64,000 bases of DNA from Desulfocurvus vexinensis DSM 17965 (GTDB lineage: Bacteria > Desulfobacterota > Desulfovibrionia > Desulfovibrionales > Desulfovibrionaceae): the NCBI RefSeq assembly GCF_000519125.1, contig NZ_KI912582.1, forward strand, positions 186,001-250,000, given 5' to 3'. Below the pieces are notes generated by a model that saw nothing but the letters and a program-made list of their open reading frames with translations, did not search any database and was not told where the DNA came from. Of this stretch, positions 1 through 8,147 are shown piece by piece; the first letter of the stretch is position 1, and each line of letters opens with the position of its first letter. Both the position numbers and the translations under genes were made by a program.

Positions 1-469
1 TGGCCTGCTCCGCCTGCCCCGGCGCGGGCGCGGCCTGCTCCGCAGCCTGGGCGCTGCGTTCCAGCAGGCGCCAGGCCGTGTGCAGCACGTCTTCGAGCTG
101 GGCCATGCGCGCGTCGCGCCCCTGCAGGCAGAGCACGCCGTGCAGCGAGGTGGCGCGCACCAGGGTGCCCTCGGGGCGCTGGCTCAGGGCCAGGGCCACG
201 CGACGGCCCACGTTGGCCAGGGAAAAGGGCGGCTTGGCCAGGATCAGCCCCAGGGCGCGGTCGGCGGTGACCAGGGTCAGCCCCCGGAGGGCGGCTGCGG
301 CGGCCAGGGCCTCCCAGGCGGCGTCGCGGCCCATGGGCCCGCCCGGGCCCCCGGGGCCGTGCGGGAAGGTCCAGGCCAGTTCGGTCTGGCGGGCGGAGTA
401 CGAGGCGCTTTCCAGCACGGGCCCGGCGGGTGCGGGCGCCTGGGCCTGTGGTCCTGCGGTGGCGGGCAT
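1..469 (-). CDS. hypothetical protein, C-terminus beyond left edge
   Basis: Open frame entering from the left edge; 156 codons are visible. The ATG at 469 is preceded by a clear Shine-Dalgarno (AAGGAGG, 4 nt before the start). The N-terminal 18 residues are Ala/Pro-rich and low complexity. The body reads as a mixed alpha/beta domain (for example LTLVTADRALGLILAKPPFS) followed by a helical segment (LEDVLHTAWRLLERSAQ) and an Ala/Gln/Pro-rich linker at the edge. There is no signal peptide or membrane segment, so a cytoplasmic protein is likely. I do not recognise the family. Codon use is GC3-rich, as in neighbouring genes. It lies 125 bp downstream of the TrpF-like gene on the same strand and may be cotranscribed with it. 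Confidence 0.7.
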   Translation of the reverse strand, partial: MPATAGPQAQAPAPAGPVLESASYSARQTELAWTFPHGPGGPGGPMGRDAAWEALAAAAALRGLTLVTADRALGLILAKPPFSLANVGRRVALALSQRPEGTLVRATSLHGVLCLQGRDARMAQLEDVLHTAWRLLERSAQAAEQAAPAPGQAEQA

Positions 470-594
470 GGAGCCTCCTTGCCGGAGCCTGGGGCGCAAC
501 CCCCCGGGGTTCCAGGGCATGGCCACGATGCACCAAAACGCGCGCCCCGGCAACAGGCCCGCGCCGGGCGGGCCGGAGCGCGCCGCTGCGGCCT

Positions 595-1290
595 TCAGGC
601 CCCGGCGGCGTCCAGGGCGGCCCGGGCCCGGGCCGCGAAGGCCGCCACCAGGGCCGGGTCCTTGCGGCCCCGGGCGTCCTCCAGGCCGGTGTGGGCGTCC
701 ACCCCGGCGGGGCGCACGGCGCGGATGGCCGCCGCCACGTTGTCCGGGCCCAGGCCCCCGGCCAGGAGCAGCGGGCACGGGCAGGCCCGGGCCAGCAGCG
801 CGCTCACGCTCCAGTCGTGGGTGCGGCCCGTGGCCCCGGTGGCGCCGCTGGCGGGGTCGAGGCTGTCGGTGAGCAGGGCGTCGCAGTGCGCGGCCAGGGC
901 CCGGGCCTCGGCTAGCAGGGCCTCGCGCCGGGCAGGCGCCGGGTCCGGCGGTACGATGACGCTCTTGATGACGTACAGGTCGGGCCTGCGGGCGCGCAGG
1001 GCCGCCAGGGCCGCCGGGGCCATGGGCGCGTGCAGTTGCACCGCGCCGCAGCCCAGGGCCCGGCACAGGGCGTCGATCTCCGCCGGGTCCGTGGCGTAGG
1101 TGATGCACACGGCCAGGACGTCCGGGGGCAGGGCGGCGACGATGCGCGCGGCCTGGGCCTCGGTCACGTCCGGGGCGTGCACGGCCAGGCGCAGGGGCAG
1201 GCCCACGCTGTCCACCCCCAGGCGCGCCAGCATCAGGGCCTCGTCCACGTCGTGCACCCCGGCCACCTGCACGCGCGGGCAGGGCCTCAC
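595..1290 (-). CDS. phosphoribosylanthranilate isomerase (TrpF)-like protein
   Basis: 231 residues with the TIM-barrel signature of the PRAI/TrpF family. The C-terminal phosphate-binding part is well kept (LAGGLGPDNVAAAI, GVDAHTGLEDARGRKDP), as are HDW at about 158-160 and an Asp in LLTDS (about 142) at the place of the general acid. The N-terminal strand reads VQVAGVHD, whereas true TrpF enzymes have K-[IV]-C-G with Cys as the general base; here Ala10 replaces that Cys. It may therefore not isomerise phosphoribosylanthranilate, and no other trp gene is nearby. Start is GTG at 1290, overlapping the TGA of the upstream lipoprotein gene (GTGA), so the two are translationally coupled. A divergent paralogue of TrpF is the best reading. 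Confidence 0.75.
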   Translation of the reverse strand: MRPCPRVQVAGVHDVDEALMLARLGVDSVGLPLRLAVHAPDVTEAQAARIVAALPPDVLAVCITYATDPAEIDALCRALGCGAVQLHAPMAPAALAALRARRPDLYVIKSVIVPPDPAPARREALLAEARALAAHCDALLTDSLDPASGATGATGRTHDWSVSALLARACPCPLLLAGGLGPDNVAAAIRAVRPAGVDAHTGLEDARGRKDPALVAAFAARARAALDAAGA

Positions 1291-2951
1291 GGCGTCTGCC
1301 CCTGCGGGGCGCGGTGGCCCCGCGCGGCCCGCGCGTCGTCCAGGGCCCGGGTCAGCCGCTGGGCGTACAGGGCCGCGATATCGCCCGGGGCCATGCCCGC
1401 CTGGGCGGCGAGGTCGAAATCCGGGGCCGGAAGGCCCGGGGGGCGCGGCACCAGGGGCCGGGCCTGGGCGAACTGCTCCCGGGCCGTGGCGGGGTCGCCC
1501 GCCTCGCGCGCGGCCAGGGCGCGGTCCAGGGCCAGCAGCGTGTCCGGCCCGGCGTCCGAGCCGAAGGCCGCAGGCAGGGTGCCCGGCAGGGGCCGCCCGC
1601 CCAGGATGTCGCCCACGGCGCGGGCCGCCAGGGCGGGCCAGCGGGTCAGCCGGTCGCCGGGCAGGTCGAACTCCGCCGTGAATCCCCCGGGCGGCCAGCG
1701 GCGCATGGCCTCGGCCCGGGCCACCCCGGCCCGCTGGGTCAGCTCCGTGGCCCGCGCCTCCAGGTCCGCGCGTGTGGCGCGCAGCTCGGCCTCGCGCTGG
1801 GCCAGGGTCTGGGCGTTGTAGGCGAAGATGTGCGCGGCAAGGCCCACGGTGGCCTGCTCCAGGGCGCGCAGGTCCTGCTGGGCCCGGGCGGCGGTCTCTT
1901 CCAGGCGCTCCAGGCGGCCTATGGCGATGGCCGCCGCGGTCAGGCTTCTGGCGCGGTGCAGCTCGGCAATGTGTTCCTGCAGGGCGCTGCGCTCGGCCAG
2001 CAGCTCGTCCAGGCGTTTTTCGGCCTCGAAATATTGCAGGCCGAAGGCCGTCTGGGCCAGATCCTGGTCCAGCAGCGCCAGGGCCTGGCGGGCGTCGGCG
2101 GCGGCCCGGGCGGCCTGTTCGGCGGCGTCGCCCAGCCGCGCCAGCCGTGCGGGGGCGGGCTCGGCGCTTTGCACCGCCAGCCGGGTGCGCACCATTCCCG
2201 GCGCCCCGGGCACCGGGGCCAGGGTCGCGGTGACGGCGTACTGCGCGCCGACCAGCCGCGCCAGCAGCAGCGCGTCCTCGGCGCCCTGGGCCGCGTCGCC
2301 CCCTTGCGGGTCCAGCCCGGCCTCGGCGGCTACGGCCTGCATCAGCCCCCAGGGCGCGATGCGCGGGGCGTCCAGGCCGCCCACGGCCCCGTGCAGCAGC
2401 AGCAGCAGGGCCCGGCCCACTCCGGGCACCCCGTCCTCCAGGCGCGGCGGGGCCAGCACCGCCAGCCCCGGGGCCAGGGGCTCGTCCTGGCCCTGGAAGG
2501 CCGCCTGCACCAGCCCGCGCGCCCGCAGCCGGTCGGCCAGCAGCTCCAGGGCCGCGGCCTCGGCGCGCAGGGCGGCGGCGAAAGCGGGCAGCGGGGTTTC
2601 GGGATAGGCGTCCCACAGGGCGGCGGTGGCCTCGGGGCGGCCCGCGAACCAGTGGCACAGCCCCAGGTAGGCTGTGGCCAGCGGGTTTTCCGGGTCGCGG
2701 GCCAGCACGGCCTCGAAGCGCGCCCCGGCCACGGCGTAGCGCCCGGCCTCGAAAGACTCGCGCCCCGAGTCCAGCACCCCGGACAGGGTGGCCAGCACGG
2801 GCACCGTACGCAGGCTGGGGCCGCCGTCCGCCACCTGGCCGGGCTCGGTGGGCGTGGTCGGCGGAATGGACGGCGCGCAGGCGCCGAGCCATGCGGCCAG
2901 GGCCAGGAGCGCCCCCAGGCGCAGGGTGGAGACAAGCGTGCGGCGCGGCAT
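1287..2951 (-). CDS. lipoprotein with TPR-like and CsgG-like segments
   Basis: 554 residues beginning MPRRTL, a positive N-terminus, a hydrophobic stretch, then lipobox LGAC (Cys near residue 24), so it should be lipid-anchored. In-frame upstream codons would add 46 residues before the signal peptide and were rejected. Residues about 55-110 look like one or two TPR units (RYAVAGARFEAVLARDPENP). The middle (AVLAPPRLEDGVPGVGRALLLLL ... DALLLARLVGAQYAVTATL) resembles the CsgG/FlgO-type fold that builds periplasmic lipoproteins, which is an inference from pattern only. Residues about 300-430 are Ala/Glu/Arg-rich and likely coiled coil, followed by another helical repeat. Function unknown. No strong Shine-Dalgarno is visible before this ATG. 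It is coupled to the TrpF-like gene downstream. Confidence 0.7.
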   Translation of the reverse strand: MPRRTLVSTLRLGALLALAAWLGACAPSIPPTTPTEPGQVADGGPSLRTVPVLATLSGVLDSGRESFEAGRYAVAGARFEAVLARDPENPLATAYLGLCHWFAGRPEATAALWDAYPETPLPAFAAALRAEAAALELLADRLRARGLVQAAFQGQDEPLAPGLAVLAPPRLEDGVPGVGRALLLLLHGAVGGLDAPRIAPWGLMQAVAAEAGLDPQGGDAAQGAEDALLLARLVGAQYAVTATLAPVPGAPGMVRTRLAVQSAEPAPARLARLGDAAEQAARAAADARQALALLDQDLAQTAFGLQYFEAEKRLDELLAERSALQEHIAELHRARSLTAAAIAIGRLERLEETAARAQQDLRALEQATVGLAAHIFAYNAQTLAQREAELRATRADLEARATELTQRAGVARAEAMRRWPPGGFTAEFDLPGDRLTRWPALAARAVGDILGGRPLPGTLPAAFGSDAGPDTLLALDRALAAREAGDPATAREQFAQARPLVPRPPGLPAPDFDLAAQAGMAPGDIAALYAQRLTRALDDARAARGHRAPQGQTP

Positions 2952-2990
2952 GGAACCCACTCTATCCGGTTGAAAAATTCTTTCCCACAG

Positions 2991-3093
2991 GCCGTTCAAA
3001 AATGACGCAAGGACGCTTCGGGTCGGCGTGTTGCTGGACATCCGCACCGCCCTGAAGCGTTCGCAGCAGCGCAGCGGACCATTTTTCAACGGC
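2991..3093. repeat. imperfect inverted-repeat element, ~103 bp
   Basis: Outer arms 2991-3004 (GCCGTTCAAAAATG) and 3080-3093 (CATTTTTCAACGGC) are complementary at 13 of 14 positions. Nested inside are ACGCTTC (3013-3019) and its complement GAAGCGT (3054-3060). A partial third copy of the outer arm (GGTTGAAAAATTC) sits at 2968-2980. The element fills the gap between two minus-strand genes. It has the look of a small non-autonomous intergenic repeat; it could also act as a folded leader or terminator. Confidence 0.5.
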
Positions 3094-3096
3094 TTG

Positions 3097-4632
3097 CTAT
3101 AGCAGAGGCCCGGGCGCGGGGGAAGGGCCGGGCCAGGCCGCCAGCACCTGGGCGCACGGCCCGCGCGCCGCCACGCGCCCGGCGTCCAGCAGCAGGCAGC
3201 GCTGCACCGCCGGAGGAATCTCCCCGGGGTCGTGGGTCACCAGCAGCAGCGTGACCCCGCCCAGCGCCAGGGCCTGGACCACCTCCAGGAAGCGCCCCCG
3301 GGCCTCGGGGTCCAGCCCCGAGCAGGGCTCGTCCAGCAGCAAAAGCTCCGGCCCCGGGGCCAGGGCCCGGGCGATGAGCAGGCGGCGCATCTGCCCGTAG
3401 GACAGGGTGCGCACCCGGCGCTGTTGCATCCCCGCCAGCCCCACCATATCCACCAGCGCCGCAGCCCGTTCCGCCTGTTCCGCACTGGGGCGGTCGTAGA
3501 GGCCGACGCTGGAAAAATAGCCGGACAGCACCGCTTCCACGGCGGTCACGTCGTAGCGGTACGCGGCCTGCAATTCCGGGGACACCAGGCCCATGCGGCG
3601 GCGGATGTCCCACACGTTTACCGGGCCGGGCAGCCCGAACCACGAGGCCCGGCCCCGCGTGGGCCGCAGGGCGCCCATGCACAGGGCCACCAGGGTACTC
3701 TTGCCCGCGCCGTTGGGCCCCAGCACCGCCCAGTGCTCCCCGGGGCGCACGGCCCAGTCGATGCCCGCCAGCACCGCGCGCCCCTGGCGGACCACGTCCA
3801 CCCCGCGCAGCTCGACATAATGCTCCGGCGCAGCCTGGGCCCGCGCGCCCTGGGCCCGGGGCAGGGCCAGGGCCGGGCCTGCCGCGAAGACGCCCCGCGC
3901 CGCCCCGAGCACCTCCCGCGCCGGGCCCTGGCGCACCACGCGCCCGTCCTCCAGCAGCGCCGCATGGGTCGCCACCGCGCGCACTTCGTCCAGATGATGC
4001 GTGGCCATGACCAGCTGCGTGCCGCCCGCCGCCAGCCGCTCCAGGGCCCGGCCCAGGCGCGCGCGCGCCGCCGCGTCCAGCCCCTGCATGGCTTCGTCCA
4101 GCAGCAGCACGCGCGGCGCGCGCACCAGGGCCCGCGCCAGCACCGCCAGCCGCCCCTGCCCGCGCGAGAGCGAGAGCACGTCGCGCCCGGCCAGCTCCGC
4201 CGCGCCCAGGGCCGCCAGGGCCGCCCGGGCCCGCTCCAGCTCGGCCTGCGAGGGCTCGCGGAACAGGTACTGCGTGTCGTGGATGCCCGTGACCACGAAG
4301 CGCTCCACGCGCATGGCGCGCTCGTCGCGGGTCAGGGCGTCGTGGTCGTCGGGGGTGACCAGGGCCACCGCCGCCCGGGCGTCCAGGGCGCTTTGCGTGG
4401 GCCCCTGGCCGAAGTTCCAGCAGCGCGTGCCCCGGTGGCCGAAATGCTCGCCCTGGGCCGGGTGGACCTCGCCGCGCGCCAGGCGCAGCAGCGTGGTCTT
4501 GCCCGCGCCGTTGGGCCCGGCCAGCACCCAGTGCTGCCCGGGCAGCACCTGCCAGGAGGCGTCCTTGATGGCCAGGCCGGGGCCCAGGCGCACCGTGCAA
4601 TGGTCGATGGCGATGACGGGATCGTGCGGCAT
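3097..4632 (-). CDS. double ABC-type ATPase (ModF-like)
   Basis: 511 residues with two complete ABC ATPase domains in tandem and no membrane segment. Domain 1: Walker A GPNGAGKTT (39-47), signature LSRGQ, Walker B RVLLLDEA, His switch THH. Domain 2: Walker A GPNGAGKST, signature LSYGQ, Walker B LLLLDEP, switch THD. The arrangement is that of ModF/YlmA-type proteins, whose substrate is not established. No permease or binding protein is adjacent, so it may energise a transporter encoded elsewhere or act in a non-transport role. The ATG at 4632 (MPHDP) was chosen because the 50 residues upstream are Arg/Pro-rich shadow sequence. The frame ends just before the inverted-repeat element. Confidence 0.85.
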   Translation of the reverse strand: MPHDPVIAIDHCTVRLGPGLAIKDASWQVLPGQHWVLAGPNGAGKTTLLRLARGEVHPAQGEHFGHRGTRCWNFGQGPTQSALDARAAVALVTPDDHDALTRDERAMRVERFVVTGIHDTQYLFREPSQAELERARAALAALGAAELAGRDVLSLSRGQGRLAVLARALVRAPRVLLLDEAMQGLDAAARARLGRALERLAAGGTQLVMATHHLDEVRAVATHAALLEDGRVVRQGPAREVLGAARGVFAAGPALALPRAQGARAQAAPEHYVELRGVDVVRQGRAVLAGIDWAVRPGEHWAVLGPNGAGKSTLVALCMGALRPTRGRASWFGLPGPVNVWDIRRRMGLVSPELQAAYRYDVTAVEAVLSGYFSSVGLYDRPSAEQAERAAALVDMVGLAGMQQRRVRTLSYGQMRRLLIARALAPGPELLLLDEPCSGLDPEARGRFLEVVQALALGGVTLLLVTHDPGEIPPAVQRCLLLDAGRVAARGPCAQVLAAWPGPSPAPGPLL

Positions 4633-4726
4633 GGGGGCTGTGGTACCCCCTGCGCCGCCCGGGGGCAAGGGCGGGGTCTGCGCGCGGCGGCCCGGGGGGC
4701 GGCTTGGTCTCCCCCGCCCCAGCGTC

Positions 4727-4854
4727 CCGGGCCCTGCCCTGCGGCGCTTGGCCGCAGGGCAGGGCCCGGCATGTGGGGTCACGGGGCCGTTGGCCCCGTG
4801 CGGGGGGTGCCGGGGGGCAGCGCCCCCCGGCCAGGGTCCGGGGCAGCGCCCCGG
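4727..4854. repeat. run of four GC hairpins
   Basis: Four perfect inverted repeats follow one another downstream of the CstA-like gene: 4727-4769 (19-bp arms, 5-nt loop), 4780-4800 (9-bp arms), 4809-4831 (10-bp arms) and 4838-4854 (7-bp arms). The last two share the core GGGGCAGCGCCCC. None is followed by a T-run on either strand. They may end transcription or protect the 3' end of the cstA-like mRNA; the shared core suggests a dispersed REP-like repeat. Confidence 0.6.
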
Positions 4855-4860
4855 CGGTTG

Positions 4861-6288
4861 CTACTTCGCGGCCTCTTCGGCGGCCACGGCCCTGCCGAAG
4901 CCGTACTTGAGCAGGAAGGCGCCCAGGGCCACCACGGCTGCGGCCACGCCGCCAGCGACGGAGGCGGTCATGGACATGCCAAAGCCCAGGTCGGACAGGA
5001 TGATGAACGAGGCGCACACGGCGGTCATGAAGGTGGCCGGGACGGTGCAGATCCAGTGGAAGCGGGCGGTCTTGGCCAGGTACACGGCGCCGGACCACAG
5101 CACGAGCATGGACAGCATCTGGTTGGAGAAGCCGAAATAGCGCCAGATGGAGTCGAAGGGCAGCTGGGAGATGACAAAGCCGATGACGAACATGGGCACG
5201 GCCACCAGCAGGCGCTTGGGCGCCTTGGCCTGGTTGATCTTGAAGGTCTCGGCCACGATGAGCCGGGTGGAGCGGAAGGCCGTGTCGCCCGAGGTGATGG
5301 GCAGGACGATCACGGCCAGCACGGCCAGGGCGCCGCCCACGGGCCCGAGCAGCATGTTGGAGGCCTCCTTGACCACGGCGGCGGGGCTGCCTGCGGCGAC
5401 CACGGCGTTCAGGGCGGCGCCGTCGTCGTAGAAGCTCAGGCCGATGGTGGCCCAGACCAGGGCGATGACGCCTTCGATGATCATGGCCCCGTAGAAGACC
5501 ATGCGGCCCTCGCGCTCGTTCTTCACGCAGCGCGCCATGAGCGGCGACTGGGTGGAGTGGAACCCGCTGATGGCCCCGCACGACAGGGTCACGAACAGGA
5601 GCGGCCACAGGGGCAGGTTCTTGGGGTGGGCGTTGGTGAAGAAGTCCATGTTGGGCAGGATGGGGTGGTCGCTGGCCATGAGGGCGACGGCGATGGCCAC
5701 GGTCATCACCAGCAGCAGGGCGCCCAGGGCCGGGTAGAAGCGGCCGATGACCTTGTCGATGGGCAGGATGGTGGCCAGGAAGTAGTAGACGAAGATGGCG
5801 CCCACGAAGATCGGGGTGGCGACGCCGGTCAGCCCGGTGAGCAGCTTGGCCGGGGCCAGCACGAAGACCACGCCCACGAGCATGAGCAGGATCACCGAGA
5901 ACACGCGCATGGCCTGGCGGGCAGGCATGCCCATGTATTCGCCCACCAGCTCGGGGATGCTGGCGCCCTTGTTGCGCACCGAGAGCATGCCGCTCATGTA
6001 GTCGTGCACGGCCCCGGCGAAGATGGAGCCGATGACGATCCACAGCAGGGCCGCCGGGCCGTAGAGGGCGCCCAGGATGGGCCCGAAGATGGGCCCGATG
6101 CCCGCGATGTCCAGCACCTGGATGAGCAGGAGCTTCCATTTGGGCATGGGCACGTAGTCCACGTCGTCGCGCATGGAGTAGGCGGGGGTGACGGCCTTCT
6201 CGTCGGGGCCGAAGACGCGGTCCACCACCGTGCCGTAGGTCATGTAGCCCACGACCAGGGCGGCGAGGCACAGGAAGAAATAGAACAT
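4861..6288 (-). CDS. CstA-family carbon starvation/pyruvate transporter
   Basis: 475 residues, almost entirely hydrophobic with about a dozen predicted membrane helices. The N-terminus (VDRVFGPDEKAVTPAYSMRDDVDYVPMPKW) and IAGIGPIFGPILGALYGP are hallmark stretches of the CstA/BtsT family, inner-membrane peptide or pyruvate:H+ symporters. It is clearly shorter than the roughly 700-residue enterobacterial CstA and BtsT and matches the short bacterial branch. Start ATG 6288 follows GGAGG (CCGGAGGTTTGCC). Directly upstream on the same strand are a LytS-type kinase and LytTR regulator, the pairing known for BtsS/BtsR and BtsT, so pyruvate uptake under that system is the working inference. Confidence 0.88.
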   Translation of the reverse strand: MFYFFLCLAALVVGYMTYGTVVDRVFGPDEKAVTPAYSMRDDVDYVPMPKWKLLLIQVLDIAGIGPIFGPILGALYGPAALLWIVIGSIFAGAVHDYMSGMLSVRNKGASIPELVGEYMGMPARQAMRVFSVILLMLVGVVFVLAPAKLLTGLTGVATPIFVGAIFVYYFLATILPIDKVIGRFYPALGALLLVMTVAIAVALMASDHPILPNMDFFTNAHPKNLPLWPLLFVTLSCGAISGFHSTQSPLMARCVKNEREGRMVFYGAMIIEGVIALVWATIGLSFYDDGAALNAVVAAGSPAAVVKEASNMLLGPVGGALAVLAVIVLPITSGDTAFRSTRLIVAETFKINQAKAPKRLLVAVPMFVIGFVISQLPFDSIWRYFGFSNQMLSMLVLWSGAVYLAKTARFHWICTVPATFMTAVCASFIILSDLGFGMSMTASVAGGVAAAVVALGAFLLKYGFGRAVAAEEAAK

Positions 6289-6432
6289 GGCAAACCTCCG
6301 GTTGGCTTGGCCTGCCCGGGTGGGCCGGACGGCTTTGCGCCGCCCTAGCTCCGGCCCTGGTCCGGTTTCAATCCTTCTTGCGCGAAACGTCGATTCCGGT
6401 GCCTGAAATGCAGCATGTCCGGGGCGGGGGCG

Positions 6433-8133
6433 TCAGGCTGCGGCGGGCAGGGCCTGGCGGGGGATGCGCATGGCCACCAGGGTGCCGCCGCCGGGGCGCG
6501 AGCCGATCTGCAGGCCGAACTGGGCGCCGTAGATCTGGCGCAGGCGGCGGTTGCAGTTGGCCACGCCGATGCACTGGCCGTCGCCGTCGCTTTCCAGCAG
6601 CGCCCGGGCCTTGGCCGGGGCCATGCCCACGCCGTCATCCTCCACGGTGACATGCAGCTCGTCGCCGCGCACGGCGGCGCGCACGCTGACCATGCCGCCC
6701 TGCTCGCGCCCGGCCAGGCCGTGCTTGATGCCGTTTTCCACCAGCGGCTGGATGAGCAGGGCGGGCACGGGCCAGTCGCGGCAGTCGTCGTCCACGTGCA
6801 GCTCGGCGTGGATGCGCCCGCCGAAGCGGGCCTGCTCGATGGCCAGGTAGGAGCGCACCTGGTCCAGCTCCTGGGCCAGGGGGATGAAGCCGCCGCCGCT
6901 GTGCAGGTTGCGGCGCAGGAACACGGCCAGATCCTGGAGCAGGTCGCGGGCGCGGTCGGAGTTGGTGCGGCAGAACGAGGCGATGGTGTTCAGGGCGTTG
7001 AACAGGAAGTGCGGGTTGATCTGGGCTTGCAGGCGGCGGATTTCCTCGCGGGCCAGCAGGCGTTCCTTGATCTGGATGTCTTCGAGCTCGAGCTGGGTGG
7101 AGAACAGGGCGGCCAGGCCCCGGGCGATTTCGTAGCGCACGGCGTCCAGGCCGTTGCCCTTGGTGCCGTAGAGCTTGAGGGTGCCGACGATGGCCCCGCC
7201 CTTGCGCAGGGGCACGATGATGGCCGACTGGAAGGGGCAGCCGCGCACCCCGCAGCCGATGGCCGAGGCGTCGCGCACGAAGGCCGGGGCGCCGGTGTCG
7301 AGCACCTCGCGGGTGGCGGCGGTCATGATGCGCTGGCCGGGCAGGTGGTGGTCCGCGCCCTCGCCGACGTGGGCCAGCACGCGCGAGGCGTCGGTCACGG
7401 CTACGGCGGCCACGCGCACGCTTTCGAAGATGATCCGCGCGGCGGCCTCGGCGGTCTCGCGCGACAGGCCCAGGCGCAGGTGGCCCACGGTCTGCCCGGC
7501 GATGGCCAGGATCTGCTGGGCCTGGGAGGACTCGCGCTTTTCCCGGTAGTGCGAGACCACCACCAGGGTCTGCACGAACAGCGCGGCGCCGATGGTGTTG
7601 ACGATGATCATGGGCATGGCGATGAGTTGCACGAGGCTCACGGCGTCGGCCAGGGGCCGGGCCAGGGCCAGCACCAGCAGCATGTGCACGCACTCGCCCC
7701 CGAAGGCCAACAGCGCCGCGGGCTTCCAGTCCAGGGGCTCGCGCAGGCGCAGGGCCACCAGCCCGGCCACGGTGCCCTCCAGGAAGGTGGCCAGCCCGCA
7801 GGGCAGGGCCGAGAAGCCGTAGAAATCGATGAGGTTGCGGTGCAACCCGGCGATGAACCCGGCCCCGGCGCCCACCACCGGCCCGCCCACCAGCCCGGCG
7901 GTGACCACGCTCATGGCCCGCAGGTTGGCCACCGAGGCCTGCACCGCGCCGCCGGTGTAGGTGCCCAGGATGCCCATGCCCCCGAAGAGCAGGATGAGGA
8001 AGATGGTGTTGCGCCGCGTGGTGGGCCGCAGGTCCACGTTGCGGGTGGCGCCCAGGGTCATGATGAGGAAGGCCGCCGTGAGCATGAGCCCGAAGCGTTC
8101 CACGAGGATGAAGAGCAGGTCGAGGGTGGTCAT
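6433..8133 (-). CDS. LytS/BtsS-type sensor histidine kinase
   Basis: 566 residues. Residues 1-195 form the 5TMR-LYT membrane sensor (LLFGGMGILGTYTGG, GPVVGAGAGFIAGLHRN). Residues about 215-350 form a GAF-like domain with a CGVRGCP pair, and the His kinase core begins at QINPHFLFNALNTI with His375 as probable phospho-acceptor. The HATPase_c N-box is LVENGIKHG, with DDGVGM as G1. Fourteen bases separate it from the regulator stop upstream, so they share an mRNA; the Shine-Dalgarno is weak. By family, the membrane domain senses extracellular pyruvate or a related small molecule and signals to the LytTR partner. The next gene downstream is the CstA-like transporter. Confidence 0.92.
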   Translation of the reverse strand: MTTLDLLFILVERFGLMLTAAFLIMTLGATRNVDLRPTTRRNTIFLILLFGGMGILGTYTGGAVQASVANLRAMSVVTAGLVGGPVVGAGAGFIAGLHRNLIDFYGFSALPCGLATFLEGTVAGLVALRLREPLDWKPAALLAFGGECVHMLLVLALARPLADAVSLVQLIAMPMIIVNTIGAALFVQTLVVVSHYREKRESSQAQQILAIAGQTVGHLRLGLSRETAEAAARIIFESVRVAAVAVTDASRVLAHVGEGADHHLPGQRIMTAATREVLDTGAPAFVRDASAIGCGVRGCPFQSAIIVPLRKGGAIVGTLKLYGTKGNGLDAVRYEIARGLAALFSTQLELEDIQIKERLLAREEIRRLQAQINPHFLFNALNTIASFCRTNSDRARDLLQDLAVFLRRNLHSGGGFIPLAQELDQVRSYLAIEQARFGGRIHAELHVDDDCRDWPVPALLIQPLVENGIKHGLAGREQGGMVSVRAAVRGDELHVTVEDDGVGMAPAKARALLESDGDGQCIGVANCNRRLRQIYGAQFGLQIGSRPGGGTLVAMRIPRQALPAAA

Positions 8134-8147
8134 GGCGGCGGGCCGGC

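Noticed and set aside
595-2892. A 765-codon minus-strand open frame fusing Arg/Pro-rich sequence to the TrpF-like end
   Set aside because: The upstream two thirds is the out-of-frame shadow of the lipoprotein gene; the TrpF-like part has its own GTG start overlapping the lipoprotein stop.
3086-6271. A 1061-codon open frame on the minus strand
   Set aside because: His/Arg/Gly-rich product overlapping the real ABC and CstA-like genes in another frame; a GC-codon artefact.
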